Shown here: positions 38,009 through 49,863 of the stretch, piece by piece | Position numbering within the stretch: position 1 is the first letter of the stretch | Layout of the letters: each line of letters starts with the position of its first letter | Assembly (NCBI GenBank): GCA_025200525.1 | Contig: JANUSC010000384.1 | Coordinates: 124,001-188,000, forward strand | From: Camellia lanceoleosa | Taxonomy: Eukaryota > Streptophyta > Magnoliopsida > Ericales > Theaceae | Length of the DNA stretch: 64,000 nucleotides | Reading direction: 5' to 3' | Program-made: the position numbers and the translations under genes | The notes under the pieces: generated by a model | Told to the model about the DNA's origin: nothing | The model's database searches: none | What the model saw: only the letters and a program-made list of their open reading frames with translations

Positions 38009-38236
38009 TTGCGTGTAATCGAAGAAAATAATGTTGTCGATGAGTTGGCTAATTGTGGTTGGAAGCGAAATTGGGCATGTCATTTGACTCTGAACAAAAT
38101 TGCATATGACTTTTATAATACCTATATGTCGGAGAAGGTGGGCTTTAGTATTAGGAAGGCATATGCACACAAGATCAAACATCCTAAGGAAATAACTTCA
38201 CGGACTTTTGTATGTTGCAAAGAGGGAAGCGAGATC
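38009..38236 (+). pseudogene. FAR1/FHY3-type DNA-binding domain fragment
   Basis: The open frame contains YDFYNTYMSEKVGFSIRK, then KEITSRTFVCCKEG, the pattern of the N-terminal FAR1 DNA-binding domain (FYN.YA...GFS.R ... SRTFVCSKEG) found in plant FAR1/FHY3 transcription factors and related Mutator-like transposases. There is no ATG at a suitable place, and the rest of the domain (the second Cys/His part), transposase-like core and SWIM finger are absent. The frame ends at the TAG made by the Helitron boundary (cactag), so the fragment was probably cut by that insertion. It could come from a host FAR1-related gene or from a Mutator-like element. Confidence 0.75.
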
Positions 38237-38524
38237 CACTAGTATTATATAAAGAAAAGCGGGTTTCTAACCCACAAGTTTTGTGAGAGCTCCAATATCC
38301 CAATCTTAATTTTTAATTTTTTTATTTAAAAGAACAAAACTTAGCATTTATTGACTTTTTCCAACTCACAAGTCTTTTGACTTCTTTCATACCTACTGTT
38401 ACACCATTTCCAACTTCTTTCATATACATACATTAATCAGTAATTTTTATAAAAATAGTTTAGCAATCTCATCGCTAACCAAGAATTTTTTGTTTTAGAT
38501 ATCGATACTCGGTCAATCAAGAAT

Positions 38525-38870
38525 TTTTTTAGGATAAATTATAAATACATTTTCTGAGATTTAATTAAAATACGAATCGCCCTTGTAATTTTGAAAATTA
38601 CATTTTATTCTTGAGAGTTTTAATTTTATAATAAATCGTCTATTTTATTAATAAATCATCAAATCAATTAATAATTTTTAATAATGTTAGAAATATATTT
38701 CAATTAATAATTTAAATAATTTTATTATTGTATATGAGAGCAATTATAAATTTTATTTTTTTAATTAATTCTATTAAATAAAAAATTTTAACAAAAAAAT
38801 ATTTATAATTTTTTAATATTTTAAATAAATCTCAAAAGAGTATTTATAATTTCTCTTTTTATAATCCTCG
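38525..38870. mobile_element. Diverged copy of the MITE at 40079-40423
   Basis: It begins 'aggataaattataaataca' and ends with a matching inverted 'tatttataattt', and shares interior lines such as 'aataatgttagaaatat' with 40079-40423. Confidence 0.6.
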
Positions 38871-39194
38871 CATGATAAAGCAAGCTGATTCTATTACTAC
38901 TATTACTTTACTGTAAATAATTATTAGGTCCCACAGAGGCCTACATGCTTGGGACCGTTACAATGTAAGATTATAGTGCTCCTTATGATTTGGTCATAAT
39001 CAGAAGACCATACAAAATTAAAATTTGCAATGAAAATAAAAATTATAGTGCTCCTTTTGGCATTAAGATTATGATTTGGTCAAAAAAAATTATTGGTTAG
39101 CGATGAGATTGCTAAATTATTTTTATAAAAAATCTAAAAAAAAAAATTGTATATTAAAAAAAATCTAAAACAAATATAATTTTTTTATTAAGTC

Positions 39195-40015
39195 TATCTA
39201 TCTATCTATCTATTATATAAGTAAAAGGAGGTTTATAATCGCAAGTCTAGTGAGGATTCTAATATCTCAAACTAAAATTTCTAATTTTTTTAATTTTAAA
39301 TAATTAAAAAAAAATCATCTATAGCTCTCATTCAAGCAAATATATATATATCTAAATTTATAACTTTCAAATGAAAGTATATCATATATATATATTTAAT
39401 ATCTCCAAATTTATGACTTTCAAATGGAAAGTATATCTCATATATATATATATATATGTATAATAAAAAATAGAAAGTATACCAATCCATTTCAGAATTT
39501 AAATTTGAGGGCACTAAATATGGAAAGCATTCCATTAATTTAAATTTAAAACTATACTGATTTATCCCATAATATATAAGCTTTAAATAATGATCTATTC
39601 TATGATTTAGCTATATATCTATATACTATTATAATTGCAAAATATTGTCATTTCATTAAGGTTGAAAGTTGTAATTCTTTTTTTCTCATTTTTTTTTAAT
39701 TTTGTTTAAAAATATTTAATATCTCTAGAATTATGACTTTCAAATGGAAAGCATATCCAATATATAAAATAAAAAATAGAAAATATACTAATCCATTTCA
39801 AAATTCAAATTTGAGGGCCACTAAATATGGAGAGCATTCCATTAATTTAAATTTAAATTTATAATAATTTATTCGATAATATATAATTTTTAAATAATGA
39901 TCTATTCTATGATTTATCTATATATCTATATACTATTATAATTACAAAATATTGTCATTTCATTAAGGTTGAAAGTTGTAATTCTTTTTTCTCATTTTTT
40001 TTTTATTTTGTTTAA
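39195..40015 (+). repeat. Helitron-like 5' start followed by tandem duplication
   Basis: tctatctatct...attatataagt at 39195 resembles the Helitron 5' side. From about 39400 a unit of roughly 318 bp starting 'aatatctc' is duplicated (second copy from 39718), including 'ttcattaaggttgaaagttg' at both places. AT-rich, no coding sequence. Confidence 0.6.
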
Positions 40016-40078
40016 TTTTTTGTTAATTCGTGTTACAATATGATTGGTCTATAAATTAATTTTATATTCTTAAAATAT

Positions 40079-40423
40079 AGGGTAAATTACAAATACGCCC
40101 TGAGATTTGATTAAAATACAAATCGCCTCTGTAGTTCTGAAAATTACATTCCACCCTCTAAGGTTTCTAATTTCATAACAAATCACCCATTTTATTAATA
40201 AATCATCAATCAATTAACAGTTTTTAATAATGTTAGAAATATGTTTGAATTAACAATTTAAATAATTTTATTATTGTATAGGAGAGCAATTATGAATTTT
40301 ATTTTTTTAGTTAATTCTGTTAAATAATTTTTTTTTAACAAAGGAGTGTTTGTAGTTTTTCAAACCACAAGGGGCAATCTGTGCTTTAAGCAAACCTTAG
40401 GGGTTGTATTTGTAATTTACCCT
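40079..40423. mobile_element. MITE with about 30-bp terminal inverted repeats
   Basis: The left end 'agggtaaattacaaatac' is matched by the inverted right end 'gtatttgtaatttaccct'. The length is 345 bp and it has no coding capacity. Flanking duplications are unclear, so the superfamily is not assigned. Confidence 0.8.
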
Positions 40424-40609
40424 TAAATAAAATTTCAAATTTGGATTCTTACTTACATTATGTTACTATAATTGGAATGAGACCAATATTCATTCCTTAA
40501 ATTTTGTATCCTTTATTAAATTATAAAATAAAATTTCAAATTTAAATTTTTTTCAAATTATATTGCTACAATTAAATGAGATCAATATTCACATGTGTCA
40601 TAATATACA

Positions 40610-42898
40610 TGTAACGCCCCAAAATAATCCCAACATATCTAATACATCAACTCACTTCCAAATCAAATAATAACCATGGCTCATGGACTACCGGAAAGAT
40701 ACATTCACTATATTCCTTTACATAAATTCCAAATGTTTTACAAAAGAAATCTCACATGCGATTATACATTCATTCACAAGCTAGTACATGAATCTATAGC
40801 ATGTAAAATCATTTAGTCAAAACAAATAAGGCCCTCAAGGGCTTACAAGTTCCAAGGCAATAATCCGGTTACACAAAATGATCTCTCGGACCCATACATA
40901 TTAGCCCTTGGCTTTACAAAAATTTCACAACAAAAAAAAAAAAAAACGAGTAATCTACTCTTCACAAGAACACATCCACACCCTCAATTTGGCGGGATCA
41001 CCGCATCTTTACCAGCACCAAAATCCCATAGGGGTGAGCACATAGCCCAATAGAGAATTCTCACAAAGTATATACAGTTATGCAAATTCCCTCAACAATT
41101 GAAAATGCAATAGGTAATGCCATGCAAGTGCCGAAAATAAAGGGGAATTTCATTTCAATGCACTATTTGAAAATCGCCATGTTCTAAAAAATATCCTTCA
41201 ATCTCATCAATTGCAAGACTTCCAATATTTAAATCAATCGGGACGGTAAATACGACACTGGTAATCCCTAGGTTGGTGTCTGCAAGTAGGCTCTACGAGC
41301 TCTACCAATATCCCACTTTACCAGTTGCTAACTAGAAGGGAAGTGGTACCTCCTCCGCGCGTGTTTTCGATCTTTCACCCCGGACACTCAGGCCAACTTA
41401 TCAATCTCATCTACACCGCCTAACTGGACTTACCAACGTATTAACCACTTTAACATTTCCATAGTTCTCATTACAATTAATCTTTCTCAATGTAAACGTT
41501 TTTCCAACTCATGTCATGATGTACAATAATGATGATAAACCAATTGAAAACATGATGCAATAATTACTATTTCATAGTATTTCTCTATTTTCAAAATATC
41601 TCTACAACAATAACAATTTATCCCATTTCTCATTTCTTCTTTTCAAAACTAATTCACAAATGCCCATGTGCCATCCATTTATAGTAACAACAACTCCCAC
41701 CACGCACAAACCACATCAAGTTTGCCTCTTCAAGGCAATATAAGATGTCTTCAACATTAACTCCAAGGTTTTAGAACTTTAACATTTCACGGTGCATAAT
41801 CATTCATCACTTTCCAACAACACATGTTCAAGTAATTTAACAAATATACTATAATAACATCTCATTTCTCATACCTTTAATAGATTTCCATTTTCTTGCC
41901 AAACTTGTTATGAGATTTACTCTCAATCATCTTCATGACACAAATAATAAAGAATTTCATAAATATTTTCCAAAATCCCTAAAGTCTAGGGTTCTTCATC
42001 ACATACAAAATACTTTTCCCATTTCTAGGTGAAAACCCTAATCAAAACATCTTTCTTAGATTAACAAGATAAAACCCTCAAAGATTGACCAAAAATTTTG
42101 AAAGTTTAAAACCCTCTTTTTTGAAAAATCTCTACATTTTTTAAATCACAAGGTTGAAATCATCAAAACTAGAAGGAAACTCTTAAATCATCAACAAAAT
42201 AGCAAAACTTGTATATATAACTCAAGAATGTCCCTACCTCAAGGTCTTGATGACGGACAAAATGAAACCCTAGCTTCAATGGAGGATTCTTCAACCTTCA
42301 CTACACCAAGAGGAGCCCTAGCTTTAGATCTTCAAGATTTAGAGGAAGATGATGATGATCTTGACCCAAAAATTTGCAAAATCAAAGAGTCTTAGTGTGT
42401 GAGGAAGTTTTCTAGAGAGAAGGGGGAGAAAAATAGGGTTTAGAGTGAGAGAGAAATGTGTAAAATGAGTGAGACATTCGGACCAAAAAGATATAAAAAA
42501 CAAAGTTTCGAACTGCCTAGTTGGCCGCATGTGCGGCCCTCATCCCTGCACGTGCAGCAGCCTCCACCACTCATGCGGCCTACCCCACCGCTCGAGCAGC
42601 CCACTTCCCTCACTCGTGTGTCGATTTTAGAATGCAAAGTCCTGTGCCTCAACCTTCACTGCTCGTGCGGGCACTCTCGTCGCTCGTACGGCCCAACTCC
42701 CCACGTGCGACCTAGGGCCCCACATGTGCGGCCCTAGCCCAGCAGCCCAAGTTTCCCGCTTCACTCCCGAACAATCCGGACTCACCTGCGCATCCTCTAG
42801 AACAACCAAATTTCAACACCGAATGAAATAAGAACTAGGGAAACGAAGATAAAAGGGAAACGAAGCGAAGAAGGAAAGGAAAAGATTCGATCGTCACA
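40610..42898 (-). mobile_element. Solo LTR, 2289 bp
   Basis: It runs on plus from TGTAACGCCCC to GATCGTCACA and is flanked by a perfect ATACA duplication (40605-40609 and 42899-42903). There is no interior or second LTR, so it is a solo LTR left by recombination. It shares layout with the gag-only family (end 'ttggggcgttaca' in element sense). A GC-rich palindromic array lies at 42520-42735, upstream of a leader that is CT-rich in element sense. Confidence 0.92.
42520..42735 (-). repeat. GC-rich palindromic array in the solo LTR
   Basis: Repeated 8-12 bp motifs around gcatgtgcggcc, gcacgtgcagc, ctcatgcggcc, gctcgagcagc, gctcgtgcggg, gctcgtacggc, cacgtgcgacc and acatgtgcggcc. The copies are more variable than in the CTCGAG arrays but sit in the same LTR position. 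Confidence 0.7.
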
Positions 42899-44193
42899 AT
42901 ACATGTGTTCAAATTATTAATCGCTATTAAATTTTTTTTCTTTTTTGTTTTAAATTTTATAAAAAAAAATTAATCTCCTTCTAAACTATAAGGACTTGAA
43001 CAATAATATTTTTTTAATATAATTTTTTTTTTGACAAAAGAATAAAACATAACTTTTTTAGTACTTACCAAACATAGTGAATTTTGTTAGATTTTTTTTT
43101 TTAATCTCAATTGTTAATTAAAGATATTAAAATAAAGAAAAAAGATATCTTTGGCTCAAAACTTTTGTTAAAATAAATTAGAAAGCAACGTTAATTTTTT
43201 TATTTTAAAAAAAGAGGTTTATAAGTGATAATTTATTGTTCATCTAAAATTATTTTCAAATTGAATGAAAATACCATATTAAATTTTCTTCTTACCTTTT
43301 TTTTATTCAATTGTAAGAAATTCGTTTTTATTATATTTAATATTTTATTGTAATTTTTAAATTAAAAAGAATTTCTGAAAAATCATATCTAAATTATCTA
43401 TGCCATTATAAAAAGTAAATTTTTTTAATATCAACTGAATGGTAGTTTGGAAAGTGCTAAATAAATATACTTTTTTTTACTTTTTATGAAAATATGTACA
43501 AAAAAGTAAAGATGTGATGTGACCTAAAAAAGATAATTAAGTATACTTTTTTTACTTTTTATGAAAAAAATGTATAGAAAAGTAGAGATGTAATGTGACC
43601 CAAAAAAAGATAAAAAGATAAAAAATAAGTAGTTAATATGACACTTCCCAAACAATCCTATATTCGATGATCCATTTCTAAAAGGCGTATTTTTAAATAT
43701 TTTCAAAATTTTTTTTACTGGAAATCTCAAGTATATTGTTTTTTCTTTTGTTCATTAATATTAAATTTTTAATTAATTTTATTTATTATTTAAAAAATAA
43801 ATTAGCAAATAATTTATATATTTATATGTATAATTTCGTTTTGGTTTTTTAGGTTATTTAGTGTTTCTACCCAAGTTCACTCAAATTTAATTTAAATTTT
43901 TAAATTTTTACATAGGTCCTCACTTAATCAAAAACTGTATTGTTCAATCTTTAAAAAAATTTAAGCTCGACTCAAGTTTCTTGGGTTGAGCTCACCTAAA
44001 TTTGTAATTTTAACAAGGGGTTGAAAATTACATGATTAAATTTGTGACAAATTAAAAAATAATAAATATATTGTGATACAATTGTGGGACTTAAATTGTA
44101 AATTTTAATCTTATTTGTTTTCATAGTTTGCATACAAAAATTTAACTATTTATATTATTTTGTATAAAAATATATTATTAATTTTTTACATGC
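42899..44193. other. AT-rich Helitron-like interior
   Basis: I see no gene here. A roughly 85-bp unit with 'acttttttttactttttatg' and 'gatgtgatgtgacc' lines is present about twice (43465-43640). Confidence 0.45.
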
Positions 44194-46344
44194 TGTCACG
44201 CCCTCAAAAAAAAAAAAAAAAAAAACCCATCACATTAGACATGCATTGATATAAAAGAAACCAACCATTTATATTTATCAGAATAGTTCTTACAATAGTA
44301 TTACATGTTAACAACAAAAGCAAATGCCCTATGGGCTTACAGCTTTCCAAGTCAACACTTGGTTATACAAAAGAAGAGTACTAACTCTATACAAAATAAG
44401 CCATTGGCTTGATATACACGTAATACAAACAAAATAAACCAAAAAGAGTCTTCAACTCTCATCATCATCCAAGCTATGTTTTTAGAGGTGGCATGCTACC
44501 TGTACCTGAAAATAATGTCCTATATAGGGTGAGCCAACGCCCAGTAGAGATATGCTAAACACAGTGTGAGCAATAACTAAGACATTGGTAATTGATAAAT
44601 GTTTAATTTCCACAAATCAATTCATGACTCATTTCCATTACATGACCACTATGTCTATGTTTCATTTCATTTCATTTCCATTTCATTTCCATTTCCAATT
44701 CATAACCGTGGCTCAGAACCTGGCCACATACTCCAAATGAAATAATAATTCACATGAGACGTTTTCCATTTCACTTTAGATAAGCATAGAAGCTACATCA
44801 TCAATTCAACAGATAAGCATATGAGCTATATCAACACTTCCATAGATAAGCATATGAGCTATATCAATACTTTAACTTACAAGCATATGAGCTGTATCAG
44901 TGGAGTCCATCCCCTATCTCCTTCCAAACAACATCCGGTTTAGAGGTCCATCTCCTATCTTCCCCTAAACCATGGAGTACATCCCCTATCTCCTCCCACG
45001 CACACAACGTATATACACATAGGTCATATACACAATCAATCAATACATAACGTTAATGTATTTTATTCACCGTCATACTCTATGACGCGTCCAACTGATT
45101 AGTTTTAGTTTGCCTAATCATTATGCATTGTCTACAACAATCAAAACTACCCTCCACCGGTAGCCTAAGCAATTATTTCTAAACAGATAAATAAAACTCC
45201 AACAGATAAAATATCAATGTTTTCAAAAGTGAGTGATTAACAAATCCAACTCCACCATTTCACGATATAATGAGCCAATTTCGTTATTTACAACTCAATT
45301 CCATAAATCCATAACTTTTCCAAATTAATTATACCAATTAATATATATATATATATATAAATTAGGGCATTCCTCCCCATTTTTCAATATTGACCCAATG
45401 GTCTATATTTCATCAACCAATAACAATACCACTATTTTGAAACCCAAAATATACATTTTAGAATCAAAATAAGCAACCCTCTTTTACACACTTCAAAACC
45501 CTAGATCTCAAAATCAAGCCATTTAACGAAATGCCCAAAAAATCTATGTCAAAACCCATAGTAGTGAGTAGGAATCCCTACCTCAAAAGATGACACCCAA
45601 AGGAGAAGATGATGAAAACGAAAATGCTCCAAATCACAAGTTTCCCAGATCAAAAGATAGCCCTCGACGATCAACAACCTTTTTGTAAAGGCCAAAGGTG
45701 AGGAAATCACTCTAGCTAGATCAATCCTAAGAGAGAAGTTAGGTTTTAGAGTGAGGTGCTCAACAATGGAGTTTTTGGAAAAGTAAGAGAGAGAAGAGAT
45801 GTGAAAAAGTGATTTTAAAAAGTCAAAACACGGAGTCTTAAACCGATCGCCCGCCGAAGCGTGAAACCCCGCCGGCGTCACTCCTGAACCCGCTTGAGCG
45901 TCCCATCCGCCGCTCGAGCGGTGAATACGCACTCCAAAGATTTTTGCGTAAACCAGTCGCGCCGAAGCGTTAAACTCCCCGCTCGAGCGTAACACACAAA
46001 CTCCCGCTCGAGCGTCCAAACCACCGCTCGAGCGTCCAACCCTGCAGAGGAGATACTGGAAGGGTGATTATCCTGCTCGAGCGTCAAAACCCCTGCTCGA
46101 GCAGACAAGCTACAACAAAGGCCCCGCTCGAGCGCCAAAATCTCCGCTCGAGCGGACAGGCCAAAACCTGGGCATCTAGTCTTGGTTTGCTAAGTTTAAC
46201 CAACCTGTCTCAAACCTTCCCAACACAACCCAAGACTCAAATGCAAAGGGTAAAGGATGTAAACAAGATATACACAACAACCACCTCCACGGAACCTAAG
46301 TCCGGATACAACAAATACAGCAAGGGAATACCGGGATCGCTATA
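44194..46344 (-). mobile_element. Solo LTR of the gag-only family, 2151 bp, TA...CA ends
   Basis: In element sense it starts TATAGCGATCCCGG, as at 6801 and 12834, and ends GGGCGTGACA. The flanks are CATGC (44189-44193) and CATGT (46345-46349), a target duplication with one change. It holds the homologous 'aagcatatgagctatatc' tandem units at 44815-44900 and a CGCTCGAGCG array at 45850-46155. It is inserted just before the 3' hairpin of a Helitron-like element. Confidence 0.88.
45850..46155 (-). repeat. CGCTCGAGCG palindrome array
   Basis: About nine copies of (c/t)gctcgagcg or a one-base variant occur between 45891 and 46155. At 45850-45970 there are altered forms such as cgccgaagcg. In element sense the array precedes a CT-rich leader (45700-45800), as in the gag-only element. 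Confidence 0.85.
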
Positions 46345-46367
46345 CATGTCGTGCATAGCACGAGTTA

Positions 46368-46908
46368 TCACTAGTATTATACAAGGAAAATGAGATTTCT
46401 AACTTACAAGTTTTGTGGGAGCTCCAATATCCTAATCCTAATTTTCTAATTTTTTGATTTAAAAAAAAAAATCTCAACATTTATTGACTTCTCTCAACCC
46501 ACAAACCTTTTTGACTTCTCTCATAATTACTGCAGCACCCTTTTCAATTTCTCCCATATACTATGGTTACACACAAAAATATAGAAGATAAGAATTCAGC
46601 CATGGATCTAAAAAAGATATAATAACATCTAAATTTGAATTATGATTTAGTAATATAATTATCTATTTTTTTGATGTATATCTATCAAAATTTTAAATCA
46701 CTTAATGGGACAAATTAATCAATTTTCTAAAATTATTGATTTTTTAATTTAATTAATAATAAAAATATTTCATAATCTCTTCATCTTAATCTCTCTCTTC
46801 GATTTCCCAAAAAAAATATTAAAACTTGCTTTCCTTCTCTCTTTCCCAAAAAAATAGATAATATTTTTCATGAAAGATGTAAATATCTATGTATATCTTA
46901 TATATTAT
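46368..46908 (+). mobile_element. Helitron-like 5' fragment
   Basis: 'agtattatacaaggaaaatg' and the following 'gggagctccaatatcctaat' repeat the 5' side seen at 38235. It is cut at 46909 by an LTR fragment. The rest is AT-rich and non-coding. Confidence 0.5.
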
Positions 46909-48250
46909 GTAACGCCCTCAAATAATACATAAATCCCATCATTTTAGACATGCAGTGGTATAAAGAAATCAACGTCTTTCCATTCATCAGAGTAGTTCTT
47001 ATAACAATGTTACATGTTAACAACAAAAGCAATTGCCCTATAGGCTTACAGCTTTCCAAGTTAACACTTGGTTACACAAAAGAAGAGTACTAACTCTATA
47101 CAAAATAAGCCCTTGGCTAGGTGTACATGTAATACAAACAAAATAATCAAAAAGAGTCTTCAACTCTCATCATCATCCAAGCTATGTCCTCGGAGGTGGC
47201 ATGCTACCTGTACCTGAAAATGATGTCACATATAGGGTGAGCCAACGCCCAGTAGAGATATGCTAAACACAGTATGAGCAATAACTAAGACATTAGTAAT
47301 TGATAAATGTTTAATTCCCATAAATCAATTCATAACTCATTTCCATTACATGAACACTGTGTCCATGTTCCATTTCATTTCCCATTCCTTATCAATTTTA
47401 CAATTTACATCAACGGCTCAGAACCTGGCCGACTGCTTATATGAGACAAGGACTCATATTAAACGTTTCCCATTTTACAATAGATAAACATACTAGTTGT
47501 ATCAATATCTCAACAGATAAGCATATTAGCTATATCAACACTTCCAAAGATAAGCATATGAGCTATATCAACACAGTAACTGACAAGCATATGAGCTGTA
47601 TCAGTGGAGTCCATCCCCTATCTCCTCCCAAACAACATCCGGTTTAGAGGTCCATCCCTTATCTTCCCCTAAACCGTGGAGTACATCCCCTATCTCCTCC
47701 CACACACACAATGTATATACATACAAGTCATAGACACAATCAATCAATACATAACGTTAATGTATTCTATCAACCGTCATACTCTATGACATATCCAATT
47801 GATTAGTTTTAGTTTGCCTAATCATCATGCATTGTCTACAACAATCAAAACTACCCTCCACTGATAGCCCAAGCAATTATTTCTAAACAGATAATAAAAG
47901 CTCCAACAGATAAAATATCAATGTTTTCAAAAGTGAGCGGTTAATAAATCCAACTCCACTATTCTACCATATAATGAGCCAATTTCATTATTTCCAAATC
48001 AATTCCATATTTTCTCAACAACGTCATTTATTACACTAATGGCCCTGATATACCCAAGCATGGCATATTTCTCCTTATTCTCAACATTGACTCCAAGAGC
48101 CCAATATTACCAACAACATCAACAAACCCATTTTGAAACCCAAATACATTTTTATGGTTCAAAATTATCAAAACCCTCTTTTCAAAAATATACGTTTGAA
48201 ACCCTAGTTTCCAAAACTCAAAACCATTTATACAAAAACTCAATATCTAG
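46909..48250 (-). mobile_element. Truncated LTR of the gag-only family
   Basis: It starts TGTAACGCCCTC on plus and is closely similar to the first 1.3 kb of 44194-46344, including the tandem 'catatgagctatatc' units. It stops near 48250 where a different LTR family begins, so the U3 part with the palindrome array is absent. No target duplication can be assigned. Confidence 0.8.
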
Positions 48251-49863
48251 GTTAAAAGCATACTAAACACTTACACACATGCAAGGATGCTAAAGCATAA
48301 ATACTCACAGTGTATTCCGAGCCAAAACAGAAGCTAGTTAGAAATCATGCATGATCCTAACTATGTTAACAATGCCTAATGCAACACATGCAAAAATGCA
48401 ACTAAATAGGCTCGGCTATCTAAAATGGCATATGAATGCAACGATTGATATACGTATTCAAGTAAGTATTGAAATACAATGTAGTTTGAATGATGCGTCG
48501 AGCCCGGTGCATACAAGACAAATGAATGGATGCAAACATGCAAAGCATAAGGTATGCTAATCGAAATATGCCCTAAAACTAACCATCAAAAGCTGATAAG
48601 TAAAAGGAAGAAAGAAGTGGGGTTGGAAGGCATGCACACACACGCACGCTTATTACAACATTTGCCCTCTTGACGGAGGGTCCGAATGAAAGCTAAGCTA
48701 TTTTAAGCTAAGCTAATTAACTAATCTAATTAAACTAATTAGACTAATTATTACAAAACAAACGATTAACTAGTAAACTACTTACTAATTATTACAACAA
48801 TTAACTAATTAACAAATTAATCAAATTACAAATTCAAGTGCTAATTAACAAGTAAAGCATCAAACTTCAAACTACACTGCCTCAGCTCTGTTTGAAGAAG
48901 TTGAATATGCATGCCTCGGTTCCCGTCTCGAAAAGCTCTCCGGTTGCTCTTTAGAGGCTCTGTTTGTAGGGTGTCCTCAAGAACTTGTCATTGAAACTTA
49001 CCAAACCATCTGGGGAGTGCACCAAAGGGCTCTGCCAGCCATGAAGAGTTTCTGCCGGCCATCTGCTGGCCAAGAGTGGGCCTATGCCGGCCAACAATGC
49101 AAGGGTACTGGCCATCAGTGTGGCACTGTTGACCATTGGTGTGCTGTGACACCAAATTGCAACAGAGCACAAAATAGAGGAAATGGAGGGTCTCCCTAGG
49201 GCATGTATGTACTGTGCCACTCCTTATCATTTCAAAACATCAAGGGAGAGGCATTATTGGATCCAAAACCATCAATCAAGCATGCAATGCATGATGGCCA
49301 AAGATCCAACTTGCACCAAATTCAATAAATGCAAGACAAACAAGACTCTAGGACCATCACCTTGTCATGGAAGATCAAAGGCAATGGAGACAAAGGGGAT
49401 TGGCTCACTCTCATCACTTTGAGTATGAAGTGGGCCAATCCACCTTTTGTCCAACATAACATCCGGTTGAACACGATGCAATGCAAACAACATGCTATGC
49501 AAACAACATGCTAAGAGACTCAAGCATCAAAAACTAGTGAAGGGCACAACACTAGCATCATGCAATACAATGCTCAAAGGACTAAACCAGCCCTAAACAG
49601 ACCCCAAGCATGCCAAAACAGTGGCCAAAATGAGCTGAAATGACAGCATGAAAAGCAAGAAAAACCATGTTCATACATTGACTCACAAACAAGGCATAAG
49701 GCTCAACACTCAAAAGCACTTAAAGAGTGAAATATGTAAGAGTATGGCAACGACATATGCTCTGAAATTACATACAAAATGATGCCAAAACATGTAATCA
49801 ACACAAGTATAGCATGCTAATGGCCTTAAAACTCAAAGCTAGTCAAGAGCATTTACACTATGG
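48251..49863. mobile_element. Old Tat/Ogre-like LTR copy, left part
   Basis: From 48262 it matches the inner solo LTR from about 50585 on ('atgctaaagcataaatactc' in both), so it is an older copy of the same LTR that has lost about the first 720 bp. It contains vegetative-looking short frames only. It resumes at 63447 after the nested insertion. Confidence 0.7.

Larger units (their letters stand above)
38235..46374 (+). mobile_element. Helitron-like region holding two solo LTRs
   Basis: The 5' side (TCCACTAGTATTATATAAAG at 38235) carries the family's gggtttctaaccc and 'gagctccaatatcccaatct' lines. The 3' side has CGTGCATAGCACG (46350-46362) and CTAG at 46371-46374 followed by T. Without the solo LTRs (40610-42898 and 44194-46344) it is about 3.7 kb. 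A second 5'-like start near 39195 (tctatctatctattatataa) means it may be two nested or tandem elements. No coding sequence. It is followed directly by another 5' start at 46368-46375. Confidence 0.45.

Noticed and set aside
45549..46019. 156-codon minus-strand frame
   Set aside because: Its composition comes from the repeated CTCGAGCG motif in the LTR; no family recognised.
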